A stretch of 57,705 bases of DNA. Origin: an uncultured Muribaculaceae bacterium. GTDB lineage: Bacteria; Bacteroidota; Bacteroidia; Bacteroidales; Muribaculaceae. Of the stretch, positions 25,200 to 33,732 are shown piece by piece; position 1 is the first letter of the stretch, and each line of letters starts with the position of its first letter. Both the position numbers and the translations under genes were made by a program. The notes under the pieces are model-generated. The model was not told the origin of the DNA, searched no databases, and saw nothing but the letters and a program-made list of their open reading frames with translations. The stretch lies in NCBI GenBank assembly GCA_947174275.1, contig CAMWIJ010000011.1:1-57705 (forward strand). The letters are read 5' to 3'.

Positions 25200-26150
25200 A
25201 TGAACATCGCAAATCCAAAAATTTTCATTGTTATCGTCACGTGGAACGGGATGAAGTGGCTGAAGGAGTGCATGGAGTGCATACGTCGGTCAACCGTTCC
25301 GGTCAAAACAATTGTGATTGACAATGGCTCGACCGACGATACTTGTGATTTTATCAGAAAGAATTATCCGGAAGTCATTATGTCTGAGACGGGTAAGAAT
25401 TTAGGGTTCGGTCAGGCCAACAATGTGGGCATACGTTATGCATACGACAATGGCGCCGACTACGTGTATCTGCTCAATCAGGATGCATACGTATATCCCG
25501 ATATGTTTGAAAGGCTGCTTGCTGTTGCAGAAAATCCGGTTCATTCTGACCTTGGAATTCTCAGCCCGCTGCATATTCACGGCAGCCGCAGTCGTTTTGA
25601 TTCTCACTTCAAGGATTATGTCAGTGAATTCGGTGGGGAGTTTGTCGAGGATTACGCTTTCGGTAAAATTAAAGATGTTTATTTCACGGAATGTGTGCCG
25701 GCAGCCGGTTGGCTCTTGCCGAAATCGACAATTGAAACAGTAGGCGGATTCAATCCTATGTTCTTCCACTACGGCGAGGATATCAATTATGCTCAAAGAG
25801 TCAAATATCACAAGTTGAAAGTGGGAATTGTGCCAGTGGCGCGGATGATTCATGACCGCGAAGGGTTTGGCAACGAAAAAATGGCGAAGAAAGACAGCAT
25901 AATACGTGGACTTGAGTCATATATATTATTAAATCCCAATTATTCTCCAAGAAAATGCTTTAACCATTTCTGTAAAGTATATATCTCTTTCTTTTTTTCA
26001 ATCCTGCCGAATATACGGAGAGGAAACCGGAGAATAATCGGGGAGCAATTTACCGCATTTTTCAAGGTAATCTCAAGACTTAACAAATATCGCAAGAACA
26101 AGAAATTATGTAAGATTCCCGGCGCTCATTGGATTGACAATCAAGGCTAA
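25200..26150 (+). CDS. Glycosyltransferase family 2 (WbbL/rhamnosyltransferase-like)
   Basis: A 316-residue GT-A enzyme. It begins FIVIVTWNGMKWLKECMECI, followed by VIDNGSTDDT (residues about 39-48) and LLNQDAYVYPD, where the DXD-like metal site is expected (NQDA, near 91-94). GWLLPKSTIETVGGFNPMFFHYGEDINYAQRV contains the GGF and the ED motif typical of rhamnosyltransferase-like GT2 enzymes (WbbL group). The protein ends in a basic region (RKNKKLCKIPG). It starts just 1 base after the stop of the preceding glycosyltransferase gene, so the two are probably coupled. Confidence 0.87.
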   Translation: MNIANPKIFIVIVTWNGMKWLKECMECIRRSTVPVKTIVIDNGSTDDTCDFIRKNYPEVIMSETGKNLGFGQANNVGIRYAYDNGADYVYLLNQDAYVYPDMFERLLAVAENPVHSDLGILSPLHIHGSRSRFDSHFKDYVSEFGGEFVEDYAFGKIKDVYFTECVPAAGWLLPKSTIETVGGFNPMFFHYGEDINYAQRVKYHKLKVGIVPVARMIHDREGFGNEKMAKKDSIIRGLESYILLNPNYSPRKCFNHFCKVYISFFFSILPNIRRGNRRIIGEQFTAFFKVISRLNKYRKNKKLCKIPGAHWIDNQG

Positions 26151-26213
26151 AAGCATGCTCTTGGATTATCTTCAATGACACCCGGTTATTTATATAAACA
26201 GACAATATTTAAG

Positions 26214-27158
26214 ATGATTTCGCTTATTATTCCGGTATATAATGTTGAACCGTATCTTCGTAAATGTCTGGACTCTTTGTTAGCTCAGGATTATGACGAT
26301 TGGGAGGCTTTGATTGTCGAGGACGGGAGCACTGACGGCAGTGGGGCGATTTGCGATGAATATGCGACACGTGACAGCCGTCTGCGCGTATTCCACAAAA
26401 TGAATGAAGGGGTCAGCGCGGCCCGAAACTTTGGTCTCGATAATGCCCGCGGGGAGTGGATATGGTTTGTCGACTCTGATGACTGGATTTCTGAAGATGC
26501 GCTTGACCGGCTTGGCGAGACAATCCGTGATGTAAACTGCGACACCATATTTTTCGGTATCGAATATTATGATGAACAGAATAATCTCATAGGTCAGGAG
26601 GATCGGAACAGTGCGGTTGACTTACCCAAGGACAAGACGATAATAAACGAGGATTATCCGCCTCAGAATTATCTGCTCAGGCGCGAAATTGTCGAGTCGA
26701 ACAGACTTCGCTTTACTCCCGCCACACCTACAGGCGAGGATCTGGAGTTTCAATACAAGTATCTTATGCTTTGCCATCGCCCTGCCGCGATTGAGCACAG
26801 GCTATACCGCTGCCTTCGGCGCGAGGGTTCGGCAATGCGCAATCCAAGAACTCTTGAGAATATAGCCAGATGCTCACCTGCCATACTTTCTCGCCTTGTA
26901 GATTTTATCATAGCAAACAACATCACGGAGAGTGACTGGCTTGCTTCACGGCTCTGCCGTTCGTTCAAGTCGGCAATGAGCTCGAATTATCTTGTAAAAG
27001 GATATCGCAAAGGTCTTCAGCAACGGCTGAGAGATGCCGACCATCGGCTTAAATCGGCGGGGTTCAGGAAGTATTCCGATGCCGCTGTAAAAATCGGAGT
27101 TCACAACCTGCGCGCATATTTCCTTTTCCAATATTTCAGAAGTCTTTTGAAACGATGA
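26214..27158 (+). CDS. Glycosyltransferase family 2
   Basis: A 314-residue GT-A enzyme from the ATG at 26214 (MISLIIPVYNVEPYLRKCLD); a longer frame from 26175 adds 13 unlikely residues. The family motifs are IVEDGSTDGSGAICDEY (about residues 37-53), GVSAARNFGLDNARGEWIWFVDSDDW (catalytic-metal DSDD near 88-91) and GEDLEFQYKY, where the general-base region lies. It resembles the EpsJ/WcaA-like capsule GT2 enzymes. Its stop overlaps the next start by 4 bases. Codon use is more GC-rich here than in the 14-23 kb stretch. Confidence 0.88.
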   Translation: MISLIIPVYNVEPYLRKCLDSLLAQDYDDWEALIVEDGSTDGSGAICDEYATRDSRLRVFHKMNEGVSAARNFGLDNARGEWIWFVDSDDWISEDALDRLGETIRDVNCDTIFFGIEYYDEQNNLIGQEDRNSAVDLPKDKTIINEDYPPQNYLLRREIVESNRLRFTPATPTGEDLEFQYKYLMLCHRPAAIEHRLYRCLRREGSAMRNPRTLENIARCSPAILSRLVDFIIANNITESDWLASRLCRSFKSAMSSNYLVKGYRKGLQQRLRDADHRLKSAGFRKYSDAAVKIGVHNLRAYFLFQYFRSLLKR

Positions 27159-28024
27159 AAATAGTAAGAATAGACGGAGGATTAGGGAACCAGATGTTCT
27201 GTTATGCATTTGCGGTCGCACTTGCAGAGGCATCAGGCGAGGAGGTGCTTCTTGACACACACCGCTACAAATTTTTTCCCAACCACAACGGATATGAACT
27301 GCCTGAAATATTTGATATCCGTCTCCGTAACGCCGACATGCGTCAGTTGTGGAAAGTGACGTATCCCGCCAATTCCGTGTTGATGAGCCGTATATTCCAA
27401 CGGCTTCCACACCGGCGCAGCGAGGTTGTAGAAGTTTATTGTAAATGCTACCCTGATATTTTCAAAAATCCACGTGACGGTTATTATATCGGCAACTGGC
27501 AGTGGTATAAATACTTCGACAACATTCGTGAGAAGGTATTTTCCCACTTGACTTTCAAAAAGCCATTGACGGGTAGAAATCTTGAACTGCATCGGCGTCT
27601 TACAGGCGATGACAACACCGTAAGCATTCACATCAGACGTGGAGATTACCTTTTTACTCCTGATTACTGCAATATCTGCGATCTTGAGTATTATTCACGC
27701 GCAATCAAGATAGTGCGCGAACGCCTTGGCTCACATTGTCATTTCGTCATTTTCAGCAATGATATGGCATGGTGCACCGAGCATATAACGACTTTGCTTT
27801 CAGATGATGAAGTCACTATGGTTGACTGGAACAACGGAATAGAGAGCTATAATGATATCCGCCTGATGAGCGCATGCCGCGTCAACATAGTGGCTAACAG
27901 CAGCTTCTCATGGTGGGGAGCGTATATGAACACCCGGCCGGACAAAATGGTAATAGCTCCGGACAGATGGATTAACCGACCGTTAGAATATCGCATTCAA
28001 TGCGATGACTGGATTTGCATATGA
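27155..28024 (+). CDS. Alpha-1,2-fucosyltransferase-type enzyme (GT11)
   Basis: A 289-residue GT-B enzyme with the three GT11 hallmarks: RIDGGLGNQMFCYAFA at the N-terminus (GGLGNQMF, residues 8-15), HIRRGDY (159-165), which binds GDP-fucose, and ANSSFSWWGAY near 247-257. Known members (FutC, WbsJ, WcfB) add fucose in alpha-1,2 linkage, usually to galactose. GDP-L-fucose synthesis genes (gmd, fcl or fkp) are not in the window. It overlaps both neighbours by 4 bases (ATGA), so it is tightly coupled with two GT2 genes. With the GT10 gene two genes further on, it implies a multiply fucosylated repeat unit. Confidence 0.93.
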   Translation: MKIVRIDGGLGNQMFCYAFAVALAEASGEEVLLDTHRYKFFPNHNGYELPEIFDIRLRNADMRQLWKVTYPANSVLMSRIFQRLPHRRSEVVEVYCKCYPDIFKNPRDGYYIGNWQWYKYFDNIREKVFSHLTFKKPLTGRNLELHRRLTGDDNTVSIHIRRGDYLFTPDYCNICDLEYYSRAIKIVRERLGSHCHFVIFSNDMAWCTEHITTLLSDDEVTMVDWNNGIESYNDIRLMSACRVNIVANSSFSWWGAYMNTRPDKMVIAPDRWINRPLEYRIQCDDWICI

Positions 28025-28974
28025 TACGACTGTCAATTATCATACCTGTTTATAATGTCGAGCAATATATTGCCCGATGTATCGATTCATGCCGGAGCCA
28101 GGATATCCCGCAGGAGGAGTATGAAATTATCGTAGTAAATGATGGGACTCCTGACAACTCCATGGCAATTGTTGACAATTATTGCCGTGAATATCAGAAT
28201 ATCCGGATTATCAACCGTGAGAACGGCGGTCTGTCGGCAGCGCGCAATACCGGTCTTGAAGCCACACGTGGAAAATACGTATGGTTTGTTGACAGTGATG
28301 ACCGCATATCGGCAGATTGCATCAGTGACTTGCTGGATTACGCTGAAACATACGATCTTGATGTCTTGTGTCTGGGATTAAGCCTCGAATACACAGATGG
28401 CAGGATAGAGAAATTTCCGATTGAATCCGACGAAAAAATGCGCATTTATGATGGTAAAGATTTCATTGTAAACGTAGAAATGCCCCCTGCCGCATGGGCT
28501 GCAATTTTCCGTCGCGGATTTCTCGTCAACAACGGGCTGAAATTTTATGAAGGGATACTCCATGAGGATCACGAATTCACGCCTCGCGCCTACTGTCTTG
28601 CTGAACGTATAGCATATTGTGACGCAGCGGTATATTATTATAATCAACGAGTGGGAGGGATAATGAAGAGCAAAAACGACATCCGACGATGCCGTGACAT
28701 GCTCACTGTCGCCGACTCTCTGTATGCCTTTACCGCCGCAAAACTTTCAGAAGGCACTGATGCTTACAAAGCGATGATGCAGAAAGTGTATTTTTGCATC
28801 ACTCAGTCACTTACGTTCTATTCAAAAGAGGCATTCCCGTTATCGGCTTATAGAAACAAGCCATATTTCCCTATGAATCCGAAATATTGCTCTTCGAGAT
28901 TGCGACTGAAGATAATGCTTGCAAATATATCTTTACGATTATACATATTAATAAACCGATGTCTGAAAAAGTAA
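28021..28974 (+). CDS. Glycosyltransferase family 2
   Basis: A 317-residue GT-A enzyme from the ATG at 28021 (MIRLSIIIPVYNVEQYIARCID), overlapping the GT11 stop by 4 bases. The motifs are IIVVNDGTPDNS (about residues 36-47), GGLSAARNTGLEATRGKYVWFVDSDDR (metal-binding DSDD) and HEDHEFTPRAY with the ED base motif. It is related to, but distinct from, the GT2 enzyme at 26214. A basic, hydrophobic C-terminus (LRLKIMLANISLRLYILINRCLKK, seen as one helix) may peripherally bind the membrane. The next gene starts 16 bases before its stop. Confidence 0.88.
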   Translation: MIRLSIIIPVYNVEQYIARCIDSCRSQDIPQEEYEIIVVNDGTPDNSMAIVDNYCREYQNIRIINRENGGLSAARNTGLEATRGKYVWFVDSDDRISADCISDLLDYAETYDLDVLCLGLSLEYTDGRIEKFPIESDEKMRIYDGKDFIVNVEMPPAAWAAIFRRGFLVNNGLKFYEGILHEDHEFTPRAYCLAERIAYCDAAVYYYNQRVGGIMKSKNDIRRCRDMLTVADSLYAFTAAKLSEGTDAYKAMMQKVYFCITQSLTFYSKEAFPLSAYRNKPYFPMNPKYCSSRLRLKIMLANISLRLYILINRCLKK

Positions 28975-29891
28975 ACAACCGGATGACATTTATAGACATT
29001 GCCAAAGGGGTGGCGATGTTGCTTGTTGTGATGCACCACTGCGGAGGAAGCCTTGACCGTGAGATGGAAGTGATTACAAAATTGGATGTGCCTCTCTTTT
29101 TTCTTTGCAGCGGCTATCTTGCCTACAAACCGGTTTACGCCTATAAACAGGAGTTTATTAAAAAGACCAAGGGGATATTGTTGCCGTTTGTCCTCGTGAT
29201 GTGTTTCATCAGTCTGTTGCGCAGCGAAAATATAGTCGGGTTGTTTTGCAATGACATTACCAAATCGGGGTATTGGTTTCTTGAAGCTCTCTACATAGTC
29301 TTTCTCATTTGGTGGGGACAGGTATTTATATCTTCAGGCAACAGATTATTACAATTCATTTCATGTATTATCATTGAAGCCGGACTGCTGGGTGCGTCAA
29401 AATTCCTGCCGGAATCAATCGACAATATATTCTGCTTTTCATCATTGGCAAGATATTACCCTTGTTTTGTGGCCGGAGCAATGCTTCGTGAATATAACAT
29501 CGGGTCAATACGCAATAAATGGATCGGGATTGGACTTATTGTTGTCGCAGGTCTGGGATTCTGCTATCCGGCGACGTCAGGCGACATTGATTTTATGAAA
29601 TCTGTTGCTGCGTATGTCGCATCTGCAATATTGCTTTTCTACTTCATTAAAGCTATAGAGAACGAATTACCACGTATTTTTGCCTCTCAGTTGAGCATAA
29701 TCGGCCGTTATTCGCTTAATATTTATATCATCCATTTTTTCCTGGTGCCTCATATTGTTGTCGGGCTACCTGATACATTCATTTTCCATCTCGTGTATTC
29801 ACTCGCACTTGCTATTGTGATAAGTTACGTTTCAATTGCAATCGGCCGACTCCTTACCGCAATGACGCCCCTTGACAAAGTGCTCAGATAA
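28959..29891 (+). CDS. Acyltransferase 3 family membrane protein
   Basis: A 310-residue polytopic protein from the ATG at 28959 (MSEKVNNRMTFIDIAKGVAMLL), overlapping the preceding gene by 16 bases. The signature TFIDIAKGVAMLLVVMHHCGG (Asp13, His26/His27) and VPLFFLCSGYLAY are classic for acyltransferase-3. About nine or ten hydrophobic segments follow. It is shorter than OafA-like members and has no SGNH domain. Unlike the two similar genes nearer the promoter, it has no G or C run longer than five, so it is not a slippage candidate. It presumably acetylates a sugar of the capsule unit. Confidence 0.87.
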   Translation: MSEKVNNRMTFIDIAKGVAMLLVVMHHCGGSLDREMEVITKLDVPLFFLCSGYLAYKPVYAYKQEFIKKTKGILLPFVLVMCFISLLRSENIVGLFCNDITKSGYWFLEALYIVFLIWWGQVFISSGNRLLQFISCIIIEAGLLGASKFLPESIDNIFCFSSLARYYPCFVAGAMLREYNIGSIRNKWIGIGLIVVAGLGFCYPATSGDIDFMKSVAAYVASAILLFYFIKAIENELPRIFASQLSIIGRYSLNIYIIHFFLVPHIVVGLPDTFIFHLVYSLALAIVISYVSIAIGRLLTAMTPLDKVLR

Positions 29892-29902
29892 TATCAAATT
29901 CC

Positions 29903-30925
29903 ATGCATAAACGTACAATAAAAATAAAATTCATCGACTATTGGAGCAGTTTCTATGACAATGAAATGGAAGACTGCCTTATAATGCGTATTCTCCGCAA
30001 GCATTATAATGTAGAGATTTGCGATGACGCAGACTATGTGTTTTTCTCTACAATGGGAGAATCACATTGGAGTGTCGCGGACCGGTGCGTGAAGATATAT
30101 CAGACCGGAGAAAATCTTGTGCCCGATTTCAACTCCTGTGACTATGCCATAGGCTTCGAATGGATGGATTACGGTGACCGCTATATCAGATTTCCCAACT
30201 ATATGTTTTATGAATCTGACATGCTGCATACCATGGAGCACAAGCATGAGCTGCCTGAGGGATATGACCTCGGCAAGGAAAAGCCCGAGTTCTGTAGTTT
30301 TGTCGTAAGTAACCACCGTAACCCACGCCGCAATGAAGCGTTTGAGGCACTTTGCCGCTACAAGCGTGTTGATTCAGGCGGACGCTTTCTTAACAATATC
30401 GGGGGTCCGGTAGCCGATAAAATGGAGTTTGACCGTACGCACCGTTTTTCGCTTTGCTTCGAAAACGGGGCTCACTCAGGCTATACAACCGAAAAACTTG
30501 TACAGGCTTTTGCCGCACGTACAATCCCGATTTACTGGGGAGATCCCGAAGTAGGACGTGTATTTAACACGAAAGCCATGATTGACGCATACTCTTTCAA
30601 TTCGTTTGATGATCTTGTGACACGCATCAAGGAGATAGATAATAATCCTGAGCTTTATCTCTCCATTCTCCGTCAGCCGGCCTTGCGCGGTGACGCACCT
30701 TCTATTGACGAGGAGCTTGACCGCTTCGAAGCATGGTTGCTCAACATATTTGAACAACCGATAGAAAAAGCCTACCGACGCAACCGTGAAATGCACGGCC
30801 GCTGGTATATCGAACGCAGATATAAAATCGACGCAAAAGCCAACCGCAAAGCAATCAGGCAGATGCGCCGTCAATTTATAAAAAAAGTATGGAAGCACTT
30901 CAAACGCAAAATATCGCACAGGTAA
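29903..30925 (+). CDS. Alpha-1,3/4-fucosyltransferase-type enzyme (GT10)
   Basis: A 340-residue GT-B enzyme. The GT10 signature is clear: FCSFVVSNHRNPRRNEAFE (residues about 130-148) and FSLCFENGAHSGYTTEKL with the conserved Glu, Asn and Lys (182-199), then PIYWGDPEVGRVFN (209-222). Known members (FucT of Helicobacter, Bacteroides fragilis FucT) use GDP-fucose to make Lewis-type linkages on GlcNAc. The C-terminus is strongly basic (about 295-340), resembling the membrane-associating tail of the Helicobacter enzymes, but heptad repeats are not obvious. With the GT11 gene it could produce a Lewis-like difucosylated motif; the acceptor is not known. Confidence 0.92.
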   Translation: MHKRTIKIKFIDYWSSFYDNEMEDCLIMRILRKHYNVEICDDADYVFFSTMGESHWSVADRCVKIYQTGENLVPDFNSCDYAIGFEWMDYGDRYIRFPNYMFYESDMLHTMEHKHELPEGYDLGKEKPEFCSFVVSNHRNPRRNEAFEALCRYKRVDSGGRFLNNIGGPVADKMEFDRTHRFSLCFENGAHSGYTTEKLVQAFAARTIPIYWGDPEVGRVFNTKAMIDAYSFNSFDDLVTRIKEIDNNPELYLSILRQPALRGDAPSIDEELDRFEAWLLNIFEQPIEKAYRRNREMHGRWYIERRYKIDAKANRKAIRQMRRQFIKKVWKHFKRKISHR

Positions 30926-31968
30926 GCGCGGCCTCCACTCAACGAGTGGCATATTGGGATGTGGCTAAAGCTATAGCGATAATCTGCGTAATATGGGGGC
31001 ACTGCCTGCAAAATATGACAGTAGACTCCGACTATTGGCATACTGATTTCGTGAGCCGTCTGATAATATCATTCCACATGCCGCTTTTTATGCTGATCAG
31101 TGGTTATTTCGCCTACAATTCTTTGTTCCGTCCAGTAGCTTTGACATTGAAAAAGAAGGCAATCCAATTGATTTTACCTTCTGTGTCGTGGTATTTGGTG
31201 ATCTCTCTGCTTGCAATGGCATTCCACCGCGACTTCCGTATAGACCGTTTTGTAAATATAATAACGACCTTGCCGTACTCATATTGGTTCTTAAAGTCGC
31301 TATTCGCTTGCTATATAATCACGTTGATCGGAGCAAAACTTATGCAATGGAATAAATGGTCTATAATATTGTATACTATAGCAATATTCATCGGAGGGGA
31401 AATACTCAACTATGCCAGCACAATCTCAATGCTTCCTTTCTTCATCGCCGGAATCATTGCTCATAATTATAAATTCGTGTTATCCAATTACCGTAAATCG
31501 TTAACGGTGATAAATGCATTATTGTTTATCGCACTTTTTCTTTTATATGACAGCAGTGACTATAACATGTATCTAAATCCGTTCGCACACAACAAAGACG
31601 GACATAGCGCGTTCTTAATAAGAACATTAATAGGATTATCGGGGAGTTTATCAATCCTCTGTTTAATCCGATACATTTGTTTGAAACTGCAATACTCAAA
31701 AATAATCAAGCTATTAGCCATAACCGGAACAATAACGCTTGGCATATATTGCATCCAGGTAATTATGGCAGAAGGATTACTAAAATCATCATCTGACTAT
31801 CTGGAACGTTTTCTCACAGGCATAAGTGACAATTTACAGATTTTAGCGTATGATTTTATAATTACTCCTATAGCTACTATAATTACTATGCTATTCGCTA
31901 TCGTCCTTATAAAAAAAATAAGACAATATAAATATGCTAAATTGATTTTATTGGGTGAAATGAAATGA
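30889..31968 (+). CDS. Acyltransferase 3 family membrane protein
   Basis: A 359-residue polytopic acyltransferase. The signature is QRVAYWDVAKAIAIICVIWGHC (Asp24, His37), then SFHMPLFMLISGYFAY, as in the WecH/OatA-like branch. There are about ten membrane segments. The ATG at 30889 lies 37 bases inside the GT10 gene; a GTG further on could give a shorter N-terminus, but the ATG form is plausible in this tightly packed operon. It has no long homopolymer tract (the longest G run is five). It overlaps the following beta-helix acetyltransferase by 4 bases (ATGA), so the two acyltransferases are probably coupled. Confidence 0.85.
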   Translation: MEALQTQNIAQVSAASTQRVAYWDVAKAIAIICVIWGHCLQNMTVDSDYWHTDFVSRLIISFHMPLFMLISGYFAYNSLFRPVALTLKKKAIQLILPSVSWYLVISLLAMAFHRDFRIDRFVNIITTLPYSYWFLKSLFACYIITLIGAKLMQWNKWSIILYTIAIFIGGEILNYASTISMLPFFIAGIIAHNYKFVLSNYRKSLTVINALLFIALFLLYDSSDYNMYLNPFAHNKDGHSAFLIRTLIGLSGSLSILCLIRYICLKLQYSKIIKLLAITGTITLGIYCIQVIMAEGLLKSSSDYLERFLTGISDNLQILAYDFIITPIATIITMLFAIVLIKKIRQYKYAKLILLGEMK

Positions 31969-32465
31969 AAACGTTTATCTCATATATTAACAATCTACTG
32001 ATACCGTTATTGCCGGAGACGCGATGTTTCGCCCTGAAGCGCTGGATGTGGAAGCGTGCCGGAGTAAAAATAGGAAGGAATGTGCGGATCAGTTCTTCTG
32101 CAAAAATATCAGGAGCAGGAGAACTATCGATAGGTGACAACACATGGGTCGGCTATCAATGTACAATCATAGCATCCTCACGCATTACAATTGGTGCAAA
32201 TGTTGACATAGCGCCAAAAGTATATATCGGGACAGGTACACATACAATCAACCCGAATTCTGAACACATCGCTGCTACTGATATCAGCCGGGATGTAACT
32301 ATAGGTGACGGTTGCTGGCTTTGTGTCAATTCAACCATATTGCCGGGAACGGAACTTGCAGCTAAGACAGTAGTAGGAGCAGGAGCCATTGTCAGCTCGT
32401 CATTTAAAGAAGATTGTATCCTGATTGGAGGTATTCCTGCAAAGAAAATCAAATCGTATGTTTAA
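31965..32465 (+). CDS. Left-handed beta-helix acetyltransferase
   Basis: A 166-residue hexapeptide-repeat protein. Features are RCFALKRWMWKRAGVKIGRNVRISSSAKISG, coils such as LSIGDNTWVGYQCTI and ITIGANVDIAPKVYIG, the catalytic His in TGTHTINP (residues about 91-98), and closing GDGCWLCVNSTILPGTELAAKTVVG and GGIPAKKIKSY. It resembles the WcaF/maltose-acetyltransferase group. It is encoded between an acyltransferase-3 gene (4-base overlap) and the polymerase (8-base overlap). Probable function is O-acetylation of a capsule sugar with acetyl-CoA in the cytoplasm. There is no homopolymer switch. Confidence 0.87.
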   Translation: MKTFISYINNLLIPLLPETRCFALKRWMWKRAGVKIGRNVRISSSAKISGAGELSIGDNTWVGYQCTIIASSRITIGANVDIAPKVYIGTGTHTINPNSEHIAATDISRDVTIGDGCWLCVNSTILPGTELAAKTVVGAGAIVSSSFKEDCILIGGIPAKKIKSYV

Positions 32466-33732
32466 ACTGAAATCATTTTTACAGTACATAAAGACCAACA
32501 TAGGTTGGCCTATTTTCATCCTTACGATAATTATCACCAGCAAAACATTGGGATTGCGGTTATTTAATCCGGATTTTTTTTATTATTGCATACTGATATC
32601 AATATCGGTTGCAATGCTGATAAAAGGCGCACAATTTGATATGGTCTGCGGCGTATTCCTTATGTATATCCCTATCAATATATTAATTACGGATCCCCCG
32701 TCTTTATTTATCCCATGGCTGAGATTTGGTCTGTTCGCAATTATATTTATTACAGCCTCCCCCCTAATCAAATCTGATTACGGAAAAAGACTTAGACTAA
32801 GAGTGTTCCGCGGAATTATCATTTGCTGCATAATAATTTCTGTAATTTCTTTTTTCTGCTATTTTCTCGGCATCAACATGATGAGGAGCCAATGGGATGG
32901 TTCAGCACTCCTCGACTTTCAAAGCCAAAATTCAGGTACATTCGGCGGAATAACCACCCAGTCAATGATTTTGGGACCAATCAGCGGTATTGCAACGATT
33001 GTCTGTACGTATCTTGCATTGAACCGCAACAAAAAATTTTGGATTTTTGCTGTCATGTGCGCAGGCTCACTTCTTTTTTCGGCTTCAAGATCGTCGCTGG
33101 TAGCTACAATCGCCGGAGAAATCACATTAGTTTATTTCTCCTCACGTTATTTCGGCAAAACAGCTAAACGCATAATGCAAGTAATACTTATTTTAGCGTT
33201 CACTTACCCTTTATGGAACGGAGCATTGAGCGGACTTGAAGCCAAGAATAAAGGAGATTTATCTGCAGGCATCAATTTAGATTCCCGAACAGAAAAATGG
33301 GAAATAAGAATTGAGGAATGGAAGGAATCTCCAATTTTTGGTATTGGCTTCTGTAGCGTATCAAGCCGCGATTTGGTAGCAGTTGGCGGAAGAATTGAGC
33401 CGGGGTCATCATGGCTTGCGATTCTCTCTATGACAGGCTCAATTGGTTTTATACTCTTTATTATCATATTCTTGCGTGCTGCAAAAAATTCTTTATCACC
33501 TCGACGTCCGTCGGGAGCAGTAGTCGGAGCTATACTTATAATGCTCTGTTTGCACATGATAGCCGAAGGCCATATATTTTCCGGCGGAAGTTTTCTATGT
33601 TTATTGGTGTGGCTGTCAATAGGGTGCGCGACAGATTATGTTCCTGAAAAAATATTGAATTTCAAGAAAAGATATGAAAGTCACGTTTTTTATAAATTAC
33701 CTCAACCACCATCAGGCGCCGGTAGCCGATGA
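32458..33732 (+). CDS. Wzy-like O-antigen/capsule polymerase
   Basis: A 424-residue polytopic protein from the ATG at 32458, overlapping the preceding gene by 8 bases. It has about ten to twelve hydrophobic segments and a long central hydrophilic loop (ALSGLEAKNKGDLSAGINLDSRTEKWEI in outline) followed by WKESPIFGIGFCSV. That PIFGIGF-type motif after a TARxxKW-like segment (SRTEKWEIRIEEW) is characteristic of the Wzy_C/WaaL-like superfamily. As the only such protein in the locus, beside a Wzx-type flippase, it is most likely the polymerase that joins repeat units in the periplasm. WaaL-like ligase is the alternative. Confidence 0.85.
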   Translation: MFKLKSFLQYIKTNIGWPIFILTIIITSKTLGLRLFNPDFFYYCILISISVAMLIKGAQFDMVCGVFLMYIPINILITDPPSLFIPWLRFGLFAIIFITASPLIKSDYGKRLRLRVFRGIIICCIIISVISFFCYFLGINMMRSQWDGSALLDFQSQNSGTFGGITTQSMILGPISGIATIVCTYLALNRNKKFWIFAVMCAGSLLFSASRSSLVATIAGEITLVYFSSRYFGKTAKRIMQVILILAFTYPLWNGALSGLEAKNKGDLSAGINLDSRTEKWEIRIEEWKESPIFGIGFCSVSSRDLVAVGGRIEPGSSWLAILSMTGSIGFILFIIIFLRAAKNSLSPRRPSGAVVGAILIMLCLHMIAEGHIFSGGSFLCLLVWLSIGCATDYVPEKILNFKKRYESHVFYKLPQPPSGAGSR

